A stretch of DNA of 64,000 nucleotides from Advenella sp048381675 (GCF_048381675.1 NZ_JBLWIS010000003.1:186001-250000), one strand, 5' to 3'. Positions 26,020 through 36,386 are shown, numbered from the stretch's first letter. Numbers and translations are program-made. Notes: generated from the letters alone by a model not told the origin.

Positions 26020-27027
26020 TTACAAAATGGTCTGTTTGCGATAGGCGCCAGGTGTACTGCCTGTCCACATTTTAAAAGCGCGATTGAAGGCGGCAGGGTC
26101 CTCAAAGCCCAGCTCATTACCAATAGTGGCAATCGGTGTATCGGTTTTATTTAATAAATCGATGGCGATATCCCGTCGTAGTTTGTCCTTGGTTTTCTGA
26201 AAGGTAGTGCCTTCAGAGGCAAGATGCCTTGCAAGCGTACGGGGCGAAATATGCTGAATCAGGGCGACATCATTGATGGTTACGTTTTCATGTAACCGGT
26301 TTTGCAAGTAGTGACGTAGTTGGTGGGTATAGGGTCTGTCATTGGGTGAAAAATAAAACCAGTTAAGCGGTGCGTTACGGATGAATTCATTCAGTTCAGA
26401 CTGATCTTGACGAATGGGCTCATGCAAATAAACAGGATCCATATACAGTGCCGTTTCATTTTGATTGAATGTTACCGGACCAGGATAGATCTGCTCGTAT
26501 TCAGCAGCATGACTGGGTTTGCTAAAGGGCAAGGCGATGGATACGAAGGGTATTTTGCGTCCTATGAGCCAGGATGAGACTCCTTGTACAAGCATCAGTA
26601 GCAGCTCAAGTGCCCATGTGCGGGTAGGTCCTAAACTATTCTTTTCTTCGAGTTCTATTTTAATGAGACCGTTTGGACACGTCCTGACTTTGTATTCCAC
26701 ATCGTCATTGACCAAGTGAAAAAAATTACGGAATCTGTTAAGCGCCACACCAAGATCTGGAGCGTCCAGCATAATCATGCATAAATATTTAAGCGTTCCA
26801 TTACGCAGTGGGCGTGAGAAAAGACCTGGTGTCTCATCGTTAAGTTCGATTGCCAAAACACGGTATAGTTGAGCGAATTTGCTCATGGTTATGCGTGTTC
26901 CTTCGAGCTCCAAAAGGGCGGGAGATAGTCCTGTTTTGGTAATCCATTTTTCATCATATGTTGAATGCTTTGATGCCCCTGTTAATAAGGCATTAACAAA
27001 ACGGACTGAAATTGTTTGGGCTTCCAT
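26020..27027 (-). CDS. AraC-family transcriptional regulator
   Basis: This 335-aa regulator has a C-terminal double HTH (VTINDVALIQHISPRTLARHL and PIATIGNELGFEDPAAFNRAF) and an N-terminal arabinose-binding-like/OruR-type effector domain of about 200 residues. AAGGTGAT precedes the ATG. It is divergent from the ABC transporter operon at 27329 across a 301-bp control region and is the likely regulator of the whole block, probably sensing an acyl-CoA or the free acid. Confidence 0.87.
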   Translation of the reverse strand: MEAQTISVRFVNALLTGASKHSTYDEKWITKTGLSPALLELEGTRITMSKFAQLYRVLAIELNDETPGLFSRPLRNGTLKYLCMIMLDAPDLGVALNRFRNFFHLVNDDVEYKVRTCPNGLIKIELEEKNSLGPTRTWALELLLMLVQGVSSWLIGRKIPFVSIALPFSKPSHAAEYEQIYPGPVTFNQNETALYMDPVYLHEPIRQDQSELNEFIRNAPLNWFYFSPNDRPYTHQLRHYLQNRLHENVTINDVALIQHISPRTLARHLASEGTTFQKTKDKLRRDIAIDLLNKTDTPIATIGNELGFEDPAAFNRAFKMWTGSTPGAYRKQTIL

Positions 27028-27328
27028 GAATTATCACCTTGATTTATGCAGTTTCTACGTCTTGATATGCAAACATGGTGTAGATAAAGAACAGGATACA
27101 CGACAAGGCGACTGGATTTATTTTACATACAAAATACTTAGGGTAAACACATAGGGAGGCTGGAAGGTGGCAGCTTTTGCATAGTTTTAGTCTTTTTCTG
27201 TCATTTGAAAATATAAATTACTGTCCTAAAATGAATGACATAACTTACTCAGATAAGCAATAAATTCAGACAAAAAAATAAAATAAGGCGGTATTAAAAA
27301 ACATATAACGGTTACGAGAGGAGACATC
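27028..27328. promoter_or_regulatory. Divergent control region with a sigma-70-like promoter
   Basis: The gap between the AraC gene and the ABC operon holds no gene. On the plus strand TTGAAA at 27205-27210 and TAAAAT at 27227-27232 with a 16-base spacer make a plausible sigma-70 promoter for the transporter operon. The operon start has AGGAGA before its GTG. Confidence 0.5.
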
Positions 27329-28156
27329 GTGAAGCAAACTGTTATTAAGCCGTTGCTAGCGCTTGGCAACATTACGCTCGCTTTTGGCGGCGTAAAAGCA
27401 TTAACTGATGTGGGTTTTAACGTTGCACCAAATACCATCACGACAGTGATTGGTCCTAATGGTGCCGGTAAAACCTCGTTGTTCAATACTATTTCCGGTT
27501 TTTATAAACCACAGGCAGGTGAAATATTCTTTGAAGGTAAGAACATTACCTCGACCCCCGCACCAGAGCGTGCACGTTTAGGTTTGGCACGAAGCTTCCA
27601 GAATATTGCCCTGTTTCGCGGCATGACCGTATTGGACAATATCAAGTTGGGACGCCATGCGCATTTACGCACCAATGTTTTAGATTCTTTCCTTTATGTA
27701 GGTCGTGCAAGACGTGAAGAATTAGAGCTGCGCCGTGAGGTTGAAGAGCGCATCATCGATTTCCTCGAAATTGATCATATAAGGCATCATCCTGTTTCAG
27801 CTTTGTCCTATGGTTTACAAAAACGCGTGGAAATGGCAAGGGCCCTGGCCATCCAGCCCAAGATTCTTATGTTGGATGAGCCCGTTGCGGGTATGAACCG
27901 AGAAGAAACTGAAGACATGGCGCGCTTTATTTTAGATGTGCGCCAAGAGTGGGATATTACCGTTTTAATGGTAGAGCACGATATGGGTATGGTTATGGAT
28001 TTATCCGACCACGTGGTTGTGCTTAATTTCGGTCAGGTTATTGCGGATGGCACACCTGAAGAAGTACAGCAAAACCCGGAAGTCATACGTGCCTATCTCG
28101 GATCGGGCGATGTGGCCGATTTGCGTCAGCGTTTGCTCCAACCCATCACACATTAG
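27329..28156 (+). CDS. Branched-chain amino acid-type ABC transporter, ATP-binding protein (LivG-like)
   Basis: This 275-aa ATPase has Walker A IGPNGAGKTSL, signature region LSYGLQKRVEMARAL, Walker B ILMLDEPVAG and the switch His in VEHDMG. The signature is LSYG rather than LSGG, a known LivG variant. The start is a GTG with a strong AGGAGA site. It powers the importer made with the two permeases encoded next. In this context the substrate is probably an aromatic or aliphatic acid rather than an amino acid (inference from the adjacent acyl-CoA ligase). Confidence 0.9.
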   Translation: MKQTVIKPLLALGNITLAFGGVKALTDVGFNVAPNTITTVIGPNGAGKTSLFNTISGFYKPQAGEIFFEGKNITSTPAPERARLGLARSFQNIALFRGMTVLDNIKLGRHAHLRTNVLDSFLYVGRARREELELRREVEERIIDFLEIDHIRHHPVSALSYGLQKRVEMARALAIQPKILMLDEPVAGMNREETEDMARFILDVRQEWDITVLMVEHDMGMVMDLSDHVVVLNFGQVIADGTPEEVQQNPEVIRAYLGSGDVADLRQRLLQPITH

Positions 28157-28164
28157 GTGGAACA

Positions 28165-29049
28165 ATGGATTTTGATTGGCTCTTTTTTGCAGAAATCAGT
28201 TTGGGCGGGCTTGGTACTGGGGGCCTTTATGCGCTAACTGCCTTGGCCTTTGTCATTATTTTTAAAAGCACGGGTGTGGTTAACCTGGCGATTGGCGAAA
28301 TGCTGATGGTTGGCGCTTATTTGGTTTATGGGCTGGCCACAGGTTTCGGTCTGCCAATTTGGTTGGCAATCATCGTTGGCGTCCTTGGCAGTGGCTTGGC
28401 GGGTGGGGTTATCGAACGGTTGGCGATTAGACCCATGGTGGGAGAATCACCCATCTCAACGTTTATGATCACGGTGGGTTTGGCCTCTGTGCTTGTGGGT
28501 GCCGTTGAGCTGATTTGGACGTCAGATCAACGACGTATGCCACAAATTATGCCCGATGAAGCCATATTTATCGGAGAGGCGTTTGTTTCGTCCAAAGTGT
28601 TTTATGGTTTTTTTGTGACCCTCATCCTGATCTCTTTAGGGTTACTTGTGTTTAGGTTTTGGCGTGGTGGTGTGGCGTTACGGGCGACTGCTTTTGACCA
28701 AGGGGCAGCTTACTCAATGGGTATTAATGTGCCACGCGTTTTTTCGCTTTCCTGGATTATTGGGGCCATGATTGCGACCGTGGCTGGGGTGATTGTCGGC
28801 GCTATTGGCGGCATCTCACCTTCTATGGGCATCTTTGGTTTGTCAGTGCTGGTGGTTGTGATTGCGGGTGGCCTTGATAGTGTGCTTGGGGCGTTAGTCG
28901 CTGGTATAGCCATCGGGCTTATAGAGGCGTGGGCAAGTGGTTTTTTAGGAGGTGAGTACAAAGTTGTTGTCACTTTCCTGATACTAATAATTGTACTGAT
29001 GATCAGACCTTATGGCCTGTTTGGTACCCGTGAGATCGAGAGGTTGTAA
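28165..29049 (+). CDS. ABC transporter permease (LivH-like)
   Basis: This 294-aa inner-membrane permease has about 8 hydrophobic segments, with GLGTGGLYALTALAFVIIFK at the N-terminus and IGLIEAWASGFLGGEYK near the C-terminus, both characteristic of LivH. It lies 8 bp after the LivG-like gene, and its stop shares one base with the next start (TAATG), so the permeases are made together. Confidence 0.9.
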   Translation: MDFDWLFFAEISLGGLGTGGLYALTALAFVIIFKSTGVVNLAIGEMLMVGAYLVYGLATGFGLPIWLAIIVGVLGSGLAGGVIERLAIRPMVGESPISTFMITVGLASVLVGAVELIWTSDQRRMPQIMPDEAIFIGEAFVSSKVFYGFFVTLILISLGLLVFRFWRGGVALRATAFDQGAAYSMGINVPRVFSLSWIIGAMIATVAGVIVGAIGGISPSMGIFGLSVLVVVIAGGLDSVLGALVAGIAIGLIEAWASGFLGGEYKVVVTFLILIIVLMIRPYGLFGTREIERL

Positions 29050-30089
29050 TGCGTATAGGAACGGCAAAATTTAGTTATAAACATGACGAAGCTTTATTTG
29101 ACAGTCGTACACAATATGCGTGGTTGTCAGTATTGGCTTGCAGCCTGGTTGCATTTCCCTTCATTGCCAATGAGTATTGGCTATACCTCGCGTGTTTGGT
29201 GATGATTAATATCGTTAGTGCCACGGGTCTGAATATCCTTACTGGCTACACAGGCCTGGTCAGTCTGGGTCAGGCGGCGTTTATGGGTATTGGTGCGTAT
29301 GCGGTTGCCTATATGGATAACCATCTTGGTACACCTGTTATCTTTAATTTATTGATGGCAGGTGGCATCACGATGTTGGGCGGGTTTGTGGTTGGCATTC
29401 CATCGTTAAGGGTAAAAGGCCTTTACCTTGCCATTGCGACGATTGCTGCGTCCATGATATTGCATTTTATTTTTGCCAATTGGAGTTCTGTCACGGGGGG
29501 GACGGCAGGTCTTACGGTAGCGCCGCCGGTGCTGTTTGGTTTTTCTCTGGACACCTCTTTCCTGTTTTATTGGATGGTGGTGCCCGTTATGGTGATTATG
29601 TTATTGGGTGCGGCGAACCTGTTTCGTACACGCATCGGCAGGGCATTTATCGCGATTCGTGATCGTGATATTTCAGCAGAGGTGCTTGGCATACCATTGT
29701 TACGTTATAAGCTTTTGTCATTTGGCCTGTCTTCTTTCTATGCGGGTGTGGCAGGTGGCTTATGGGCGTATTTCTTTCGTATCGTGACTCCCGAGAGTTT
29801 TCCTTTAAGTATGTCCATCTTCTTTTTAACCGCCATTATTGTGGGAGGTATGGGTTCTATCCTGGGAAGTATTCTGGGGGCTGTTTTTGTGACGATGATA
29901 CCCGAGGCTCTCAAGCTCATCGTAGGATGGTTGCCGGTCTCGGCAGATGCAACCCTTATTTTATCGCCCGTACGTACGATCGTATTTGGTCTTTTAATTA
30001 TTGGGTTTTTAATTTTAGAGCCGCTGGGTCTTCAGGAAATCTGGCAGCGGATACGACGTTTTTTTCACTTATGGCCTTTTAAATCATAA
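29049..30089 (+). CDS. ABC transporter permease (LivM-like)
   Basis: This 346-aa permease has the LivM core ILTGYTGLVSLGQAAFMGIG and the cytoplasmic loop RIGRAFIAIRDRDISAEVLG that contacts the ATPase. About ten membrane segments are predicted. It partners the LivH-like protein. It is not fused to an ATPase domain, unlike some LivM homologues. Confidence 0.9.
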   Translation: MRIGTAKFSYKHDEALFDSRTQYAWLSVLACSLVAFPFIANEYWLYLACLVMINIVSATGLNILTGYTGLVSLGQAAFMGIGAYAVAYMDNHLGTPVIFNLLMAGGITMLGGFVVGIPSLRVKGLYLAIATIAASMILHFIFANWSSVTGGTAGLTVAPPVLFGFSLDTSFLFYWMVVPVMVIMLLGAANLFRTRIGRAFIAIRDRDISAEVLGIPLLRYKLLSFGLSSFYAGVAGGLWAYFFRIVTPESFPLSMSIFFLTAIIVGGMGSILGSILGAVFVTMIPEALKLIVGWLPVSADATLILSPVRTIVFGLLIIGFLILEPLGLQEIWQRIRRFFHLWPFKS

Positions 30090-30112
30090 ACGTTATAACA
30101 GCAGGAGACATC

Positions 30113-31285
30113 ATGAAAATTAAAACTATGAAAAACTGGCTTGCAGGTTCTGTTGTTGCCAGCCTGTTAGGAGTGGCTGGTATTGCCCAAGCCAATGATA
30201 AAGAAATTGTAATCGGCGGTTCTATACCAATGAGTGGCGTGTTCTCCTTCGCTGGTATAGGTATTCACGCGGGTATACAGGATTACGTAAAAATTATCAA
30301 TGATTCGGGGGGCATCGAGGGATACAAGCTTAGATATGTGCCAGAGGACAGCGGTTATAAAGTGGATGTCTCTGTAGCGGCATTTAAAAAAATAACCAGC
30401 CAGAATAAAGTTGATTTTTATTACGGCGACTCGACGGGTTTCAGTAAAACAATTAACCCTGAATTAAATCGTATGGATTCCATATTAATGTCCGGGGCCT
30501 CATTTGCCACTGAACTTAATGACCCGGAAAAATACCCATACCAATTTTTAGCGGGCCCGGACTATACCGAAATGTTTAGTATTTTGCTGCGCTATATCGC
30601 CCAGGAAAAACCAGGTGCCAAGGTTGCCTTTGTATATTCAGATACGGAGTTTGGTCGTGACCCGATTGAAGCCAGCCGCAAGGTGGCAGAAGAACTTGGC
30701 TTGAAAGTGGCGCTAGAACTGATGACACCTCCCGGTAGTGTCGATGTATCCACGGAAACGGCAAAAATGCGTCGTGCCAAACCAGACTACACCATTTTCC
30801 ACGGTTATATCCTGGCACCCATTCCAGAGTTTATTGAACAGGCTCGAAAAATGGGTTTGGATACAAAATTCATGGGTACGTTCTGGACCATGGATAATTC
30901 TACCGTTATGCAAATGGGCGATGTTGGAGACGGATTTATGGGGGTTATGCCATACCGTTACTACTATGACGAGTCTGCACCTGCGCCCATGTTGGAAAAG
31001 ATTCGTGAAATGCGCCCTGAGTATCAAAACGTACCCTATATACAAGGCTTTTTATCTGCCATGCTTTATACCGAATCAGCCCGTCGTGTGTTAGCCGAAG
31101 GTAAAGAATTAACGGCAGAAAATATGAAAGCGGCACTGAATACCATTAAGGATTTTGATACAGGAGGTCTTATCGGTGTCCCTATCACCATTAGTGGCAA
31201 CTCTATACCTGTTGGCCGTATTTATCAGGCTGACGCAAGCAAGGGGCAAATGGTACCTGTATCTGACTGGATCGTTTTGGAGTAA
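30113..31285 (+). CDS. ABC transporter substrate-binding protein (LivK-like)
   Basis: This 390-aa periplasmic protein has a Sec signal peptide (WLAGSVVASLLGVAGIAQA, cleavage before ND) and the type 1 periplasmic-binding fold of amino-acid and aromatic-acid receptors (KEIVIGGSIPMSGVFSFAG, KVAFVYSDTEFGRDPIE). GGAGACATC precedes the ATG. It lacks a lipobox, so it should be soluble in the periplasm. Its ligand determines the pathway but cannot be read here. Confidence 0.9.
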   Translation: MKIKTMKNWLAGSVVASLLGVAGIAQANDKEIVIGGSIPMSGVFSFAGIGIHAGIQDYVKIINDSGGIEGYKLRYVPEDSGYKVDVSVAAFKKITSQNKVDFYYGDSTGFSKTINPELNRMDSILMSGASFATELNDPEKYPYQFLAGPDYTEMFSILLRYIAQEKPGAKVAFVYSDTEFGRDPIEASRKVAEELGLKVALELMTPPGSVDVSTETAKMRRAKPDYTIFHGYILAPIPEFIEQARKMGLDTKFMGTFWTMDNSTVMQMGDVGDGFMGVMPYRYYYDESAPAPMLEKIREMRPEYQNVPYIQGFLSAMLYTESARRVLAEGKELTAENMKAALNTIKDFDTGGLIGVPITISGNSIPVGRIYQADASKGQMVPVSDWIVLE

Positions 31286-31289
31286 TGTC

Positions 31290-32102
31290 ATGCGAGCGAC
31301 AGCTTCCGTACTGGAACTAAACAATATTGAGGTTTTTTACAATAAGAGTGTTCAGGCTCTACGTGGGCTGTCGCTGCGCGTTGAGCAAGGCCAAATCGTG
31401 GCTTTGCTGGGATCCAACGGGGCAGGTAAAAGCACTACGCTTAAAGCCATATCGGCGTTGTTGGCGCTGGAAGATGGCGAACTTACCGATGGACGCATTC
31501 GCTTTGACGGCAAGCCGGTATCACAAAAGCGACCGCATGAATTAGTCCGTGCCGGCTTGTTTCATGTCATGGAAGGCCGCCGTGTGTTTGAAGACTTGAC
31601 GGTAGAAGAAAATCTCGTGGCAGCGACTTATGCACTGAATGGTCGTCAAGGGCTGAAACCAGACTTTGAACTGGTGTATGAGTACTTTCCACGGCTTTAT
31701 GAGCGTCGTCATGGTTTGGCCGGTTATTTGTCTGGTGGCGAACAGCAAATGTTGGCTATTGGACGGGCCTTGATTGCGAAACCGAAGCTTATTTTATTGG
31801 ATGAACCTTCGCTGGGTTTGGCGCCTTTGCTGGTGGAAAATATCTTTCAAATTATCGCCAGGATTAATGCTGAACAGGGGGTGTCTATGCTGCTTGTAGA
31901 GCAGAATGCATCAATTGCCTTAGCCATCTCTCATTATGGTTACATCATGGAAATGGGCAAAATAGTTACCGATGGGTCGGCTGGGTTTTTAGCGAATGAT
32001 CCGGACGTTCGTGAATTCTATTTAGGTGTTGGTAGTGGGGGTGAGGCCAAAAGCTTCAAGAACATTAAACATTACAAACGCCGTAAACGCTGGTTGTCAT
32101 AA
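31290..32102 (+). CDS. Branched-chain amino acid-type ABC transporter, second ATP-binding protein (LivF-like)
   Basis: This 270-aa ATPase has Walker A LLGSNGAGKSTTLK, signature LSGGEQQMLAIGRAL, Walker B LILLDEPSLGLAP and the VEQNASIAL switch. The frame is open further upstream, but the ATG at 31290 follows the receptor gene's stop by 4 bases and matches the family N-terminus (LELNNIEVFYN). The C-terminal tail (SFKNIKHYKRRKRW) is basic and longer than usual. It completes a five-gene transporter. Confidence 0.9.
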   Translation: MRATASVLELNNIEVFYNKSVQALRGLSLRVEQGQIVALLGSNGAGKSTTLKAISALLALEDGELTDGRIRFDGKPVSQKRPHELVRAGLFHVMEGRRVFEDLTVEENLVAATYALNGRQGLKPDFELVYEYFPRLYERRHGLAGYLSGGEQQMLAIGRALIAKPKLILLDEPSLGLAPLLVENIFQIIARINAEQGVSMLLVEQNASIALAISHYGYIMEMGKIVTDGSAGFLANDPDVREFYLGVGSGGEAKSFKNIKHYKRRKRWLS

Positions 32103-32104
32103 TT

Positions 32105-33922
32105 ATGAGTCATCATTTAATTTCACAATTAACGTTGCCGCAAATGCTGCGTAAGCGCGCGCAACAAGAGCCTGATAAAGTTGCCTTACACCAAAAAGAT
32201 TACGGTATATGGCAGCCCCTGACGTGGGCTACTTACTATCAACGTGCTGTATGGTTTGGCTTAGGCATGAAGTCACTAGGCCTTTCTGACAACGGCCATG
32301 TTGGAATAATTTCTGAAAACCGTTCAGAATGGGTGTTGGCTCAATTAGGCTGTGGCATGGTGGGTGTGGTCACCGTTGGCGTTTATCCAACCAGCCCCGC
32401 CCCCGAGGTTGCTTATATCTTGAACCATTCGGACTCTGAAATTGTCGTGTGTGAAGATCAGGAGCAGGCCGACAAAGTTGCTGAGTCTTTGCATGAACTG
32501 CCGCAGCTTAAGCATGTCATTATTATCGAGCCTGATGGTTTTCGTAATACTGATGAACGTATTGCCGATATTGCCGTACTGTATAGTGATGTTGAGCAAG
32601 CCGGCAAAGCGTATGAAAAGACGCATTCCGGACTTGTTGATGAAGTGTTGACCAAACAAACGATGCAAGACATAGGGCTTATCATTTATACCTCCGGCTC
32701 TACGGGTAAGCCCAAGGGGGCGATGATCAGCTACGCCAACATACATGGCGTGACGCCAGGCATCATAGAACGCCTGAAGCTTCAGCCAGACTCAAGCCAT
32801 TTATCGTATTTGCCTTTGTGTCATGTGGCCGAGCAAATGCTGACTACCTTTGTTCCCATTTATCTGGGATCGGTGGTTTGTTTTGGTGAATCCATACGCA
32901 CCGTTCAGGAAGACTTGCGTGAACTGGCGCCTACCTTGTTTTTGGGTGTACCACGTATTTGGGAAAAACTCTATTCATCCATCGCGATCAAAATCACTGA
33001 AACAGGACGCTTTCGCCGGTGGTTGTTTAATAAAGCCATCGCGGCGTGTGAGCCATTCAGATACAAACCAAAAAGTGCCCGCAGCCTAAAAGAAAATGTG
33101 ATTTACGGGTTTTGGTACTGGATTATTTTGCGTGCCTTACAAAACTTTATCGGCTTGCGTAATTGCCGGGTGGCCTTGACGGGAGCAGCGCCCGTCCCAC
33201 CTACCGTCGTCAAGTTTTTTCGTACCATAGGTGTACCCATTGTAGAAGTGTATGGTCTGACAGAGTCCACAGGAATGGTAACAGGGCAACCTCTTGATGA
33301 TCCCCATCCGGCTTCTGTAGGCATGGTTACCTACGGTACTGAGTACAAGTTGGCCCCGGAGACGGGTGAATTATTGTTGCGTGGGCCGATGGTCTTTGCC
33401 GGTTATTATAAAAATGAAGCTGAAACGGCTAAAACCATTGTTGATGGATGGTTGCATACGGGGGACGTTGTTAACGAGCGCAATGGTCAGCTTTATATCG
33501 TTGATCGCATGAAGGACATCATGATTACCGCAGGTGGCAAAAACATCACGCCATCAGAAATAGAAAATACGATGAAGGGTAGCCCTTACATCAAAGAGTG
33601 TATCGTCATTGCAGACGGTCGCCGGTTTGTTTCTGCATTGATAGAAATTGACTTGGAAACCGTGTCAAAGTGGGCGGAAACACGTCAAATAGCTTTTACG
33701 CATTTCCGCTCGCTTACGGAGCTTGATGAGGTAAAAAAACTCATCGAGTCCGAGGTCGCTAAAGGCAACGCCCTTTTGGCACCCGTCGCAAACATTAGAC
33801 GCTTTCATTTACTGACGAAGGAACTGGACCATGATGATGGTGAGGTAACCGCAACCATGAAAGTAAAGCGTAGTAGCATTCATAAGACTTATGAGACAGA
33901 AATAGAGGCCCTGTACGCCTAG
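32105..33922 (+). CDS. AMP-dependent (long-chain-type) acyl-CoA synthetase
   Basis: This 605-aa adenylate-forming enzyme has the P-loop IYTSGSTGKPKGAM, VYGLTESTGMVTG, TGDVVNERNGQLYIVDRMKD and the C-terminal lysine region GGKNITPSEIEN. Its size matches the FAA1/long-chain branch. It starts 3 bp after the LivF-like gene and so belongs to the transporter operon. It probably activates the imported acid to its CoA thioester, which then feeds the dehydrogenase, hydratase and thiolase encoded nearby. Confidence 0.9.
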   Translation: MSHHLISQLTLPQMLRKRAQQEPDKVALHQKDYGIWQPLTWATYYQRAVWFGLGMKSLGLSDNGHVGIISENRSEWVLAQLGCGMVGVVTVGVYPTSPAPEVAYILNHSDSEIVVCEDQEQADKVAESLHELPQLKHVIIIEPDGFRNTDERIADIAVLYSDVEQAGKAYEKTHSGLVDEVLTKQTMQDIGLIIYTSGSTGKPKGAMISYANIHGVTPGIIERLKLQPDSSHLSYLPLCHVAEQMLTTFVPIYLGSVVCFGESIRTVQEDLRELAPTLFLGVPRIWEKLYSSIAIKITETGRFRRWLFNKAIAACEPFRYKPKSARSLKENVIYGFWYWIILRALQNFIGLRNCRVALTGAAPVPPTVVKFFRTIGVPIVEVYGLTESTGMVTGQPLDDPHPASVGMVTYGTEYKLAPETGELLLRGPMVFAGYYKNEAETAKTIVDGWLHTGDVVNERNGQLYIVDRMKDIMITAGGKNITPSEIENTMKGSPYIKECIVIADGRRFVSALIEIDLETVSKWAETRQIAFTHFRSLTELDEVKKLIESEVAKGNALLAPVANIRRFHLLTKELDHDDGEVTATMKVKRSSIHKTYETEIEALYA

Positions 33923-34038
33923 TTTTCCAGGCAGTTTACGTCCTTGAATTTTTTATGATTATTAGCAGCCCAAACATGGCTGTATGGGTGTCTGTTGCTT
34001 GCGTTTTGTGACATGCGCCAGTATTTAGGAGTAGTAAG

Positions 34039-35169
34039 ATGCAATTTGAATTGACTGAAGAGCAGAAGCAAATACAGGCCTTGGCGCAACAGTTCTCAAA
34101 GAAAGAAATACAAGGCATAGCGAGTCAGGCAGATAAGGATGCACAATTTCCCATGCATATTTATCGCAATGCATTTTCCTTGGGGCTGCTAAATTCAGTA
34201 TTGCCACAACAATATGGCGGTGCCGGTCTTGGTTGCATGGAGTTGGTGCTGATAACAGAGTCGCTTTGCCATGCTTGTTTGGGCATTGGTGCTGCTTTAT
34301 GTATCAATACCTTGGCCGCAGAACCTATCGTTATGGCAGGAACGCACGAACAAAAAGAAAAATACCTTAAACGTCTCACATCGGGAGCGATGGCAAGTTT
34401 CGCACTGACAGAGCCTTCAGCAGGTTCGGATGTTGCCTCCATTAAAACCAAGGCAGAAAAGGTCCCGGGGGGCTATCGCTTAACAGGTAGCAAAATATGG
34501 ATTTCCAACGCTAATATGGCGGAATTTTTTGTGGTATTTGCCAAAACGGATGCCCAAGCAGGCCATAAGGGCTTATCCGTTTTCATTGTGGAAACGGATA
34601 GTGAGGGATTATCTGTGGGTACGCCACTTTCCAAGATGGGACAAAAGGCCGCACCAGCGTGTGAAGTGTTTCTGGATGGGGTATTTGTTCCCGATAGTCA
34701 GCTTTTGGGTGAAGAAGGCAGTGGGTTTTCAATCGCCATGAAAGTGTTTGACCGCACCAGGCCAATGGTAGCGGCTTTTGGTGTTGGCTTGATACAGCGT
34801 TGTTTTGACGAATCGCTTGCCTATGCCAGCCAGCGTCAGTCGATGGGTAAGTCCTTGATGAGCCATCAGGCCATTGCCCATAAACTGGCCGATATGCGTT
34901 TGCGCCTGGAGGCAGCACGTTTGCTGACTTATCAATCAGCATGGCGCCTGGATTGTGGGCTGAATAATACGATAGAGGCGTCGATGGCTAAAGTGAATGC
35001 GGCGGACTCGGCGATGTGGGCAGCCACTGAAACCATACAAATATTTGGCGGTATGGGTTATTCAACCGAGTACCCTGCAGAAAAGCTTTTCCGTGATGCG
35101 AAGGTACTGCAAATTTATGAAGGCACTTCAGAAATACAACGCAATATCATCGCACGTGAGTTGATTTAA
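34039..35169 (+). CDS. Acyl-CoA dehydrogenase
   Basis: This 376-aa enzyme of the short-chain/butyryl-CoA dehydrogenase type has ALTEPSAGSDVASIKTKAEK for FAD and substrate contact and the catalytic-Glu motif LQIYEGTSEIQRNIIARELI. AGGAG precedes the ATG by 7 bases. It has all family elements, unlike the pair at 1243-3593. It lies 117 bp after the acyl-CoA synthetase and 23 bp before a thiolase. Confidence 0.9.
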   Translation: MQFELTEEQKQIQALAQQFSKKEIQGIASQADKDAQFPMHIYRNAFSLGLLNSVLPQQYGGAGLGCMELVLITESLCHACLGIGAALCINTLAAEPIVMAGTHEQKEKYLKRLTSGAMASFALTEPSAGSDVASIKTKAEKVPGGYRLTGSKIWISNANMAEFFVVFAKTDAQAGHKGLSVFIVETDSEGLSVGTPLSKMGQKAAPACEVFLDGVFVPDSQLLGEEGSGFSIAMKVFDRTRPMVAAFGVGLIQRCFDESLAYASQRQSMGKSLMSHQAIAHKLADMRLRLEAARLLTYQSAWRLDCGLNNTIEASMAKVNAADSAMWAATETIQIFGGMGYSTEYPAEKLFRDAKVLQIYEGTSEIQRNIIARELI

Positions 35170-35192
35170 TTCATCATATAAAGGTTAAACAT

Positions 35193-36386
35193 ATGAATAA
35201 GATAGATTCTAATGAAGCGGTGATTCTGGAAGCTGTGCGTACGGTGTTTGGTCGTCGTGGTGGCGCATTAAGAAATACGCGTCCCGATACTTTGCTTGCC
35301 ACCGCACTTAAAGCACTTGTCAGTCGCTCTGGTGTGCAGACTTCCATGGTAGGTGATGTATTGGCAGGCTGCGTTAGCCAGGCAGGTGAGCAGGGCGGAA
35401 ATATAGCACGCCAGGCTTTATTGGTTGCCGGTTTTCCTGAAAGCGTGCCTGGTGTTACGATGAACCGTATGTGTGGTTCCAGCCAGTATGCGCTTCATGC
35501 CGCGGCTCAGGCTGTCGGTATGCAAGATATGGATTTTGCCATTGCGTGTGGTGTGGAAAGCATGAGTCGGGTTCCGATGTTTCTGGATATGACTTTAGGG
35601 CAGCATGACTTTACCGGCTTTGATAATTTGCATCCGGACCTGGTCAAACGTTTTGTTATTCCGCATCAGGTAGAAAGTGCCGAACTTATTGCTGACCATT
35701 GGTCCTTAACGCGTTCACAATTGGATGATTACGCGGTCGAAAGTCACGCACGCGCCAAGGCTGCACGTGATGCAGGCTTACACGCCGAAATCATCCCTTT
35801 ACCAGGTGTTGATAAGGAAGGTAATACCATCACACTGGATCGTGATGAAGGCATCAGGGAGGTGATTGATAGAGCCCGTATGGATGCGATGGCGCCTGTT
35901 TTCAGGTCTGCGGAAACGGGTAAAGTGACCGCGGCCAATGCAAGCCAGATGTCTGACGGTGCAGCGGCGGTATTGGTGGGGCGTTATGGTGCCGCCATTG
36001 AGCTGGGGTTTAAACCCAAGGCGAAATTTCTGGCACGCGTTGTGCTTGGTTCCGATCCTGTCATGCAATTAACCGGGATTATTCCAGCTACACGTCAGGC
36101 ACTTGTAAAAGCCGGTTTAACAATTGACGATTTGGACTGGATAGAAGTCAACGAAGCATTTGCCAGTGTGGCACTTGCTTTTGAGCGTGAGTTCAAGCCT
36201 GATACAGAGATTCTTAATCCTTGGGGCGGTGCCATCGCACATGGTCATCCTTTAGGTGGGACGGGCGCGGGTTTAATGGCCAAGATGTTATCAGGATTAC
36301 GTCATGTTGACGGAGAGCTTGGGCTGCAAGTAATGTGTATCGGCCATGGTATGGCAACGGCAACGATAGTACAGCGCCTGGATTAG
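35193..36386 (+). CDS. Acetyl-CoA C-acyltransferase (thiolase)
   Basis: This 397-aa thiolase cleaves 3-ketoacyl-CoA. The nucleophilic Cys is in MNRMCGSSQYALHA, the His motif in GGAIAHGHPLGGTGAG, and the second Cys in MCIGHGMATA (usually CIGGGMG; the His here is a small deviation). It ends the catabolic block; a terminator-like hairpin that is also part of the direct repeat follows at 36430. Confidence 0.92.
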   Translation: MNKIDSNEAVILEAVRTVFGRRGGALRNTRPDTLLATALKALVSRSGVQTSMVGDVLAGCVSQAGEQGGNIARQALLVAGFPESVPGVTMNRMCGSSQYALHAAAQAVGMQDMDFAIACGVESMSRVPMFLDMTLGQHDFTGFDNLHPDLVKRFVIPHQVESAELIADHWSLTRSQLDDYAVESHARAKAARDAGLHAEIIPLPGVDKEGNTITLDRDEGIREVIDRARMDAMAPVFRSAETGKVTAANASQMSDGAAAVLVGRYGAAIELGFKPKAKFLARVVLGSDPVMQLTGIIPATRQALVKAGLTIDDLDWIEVNEAFASVALAFEREFKPDTEILNPWGGAIAHGHPLGGTGAGLMAKMLSGLRHVDGELGLQVMCIGHGMATATIVQRLD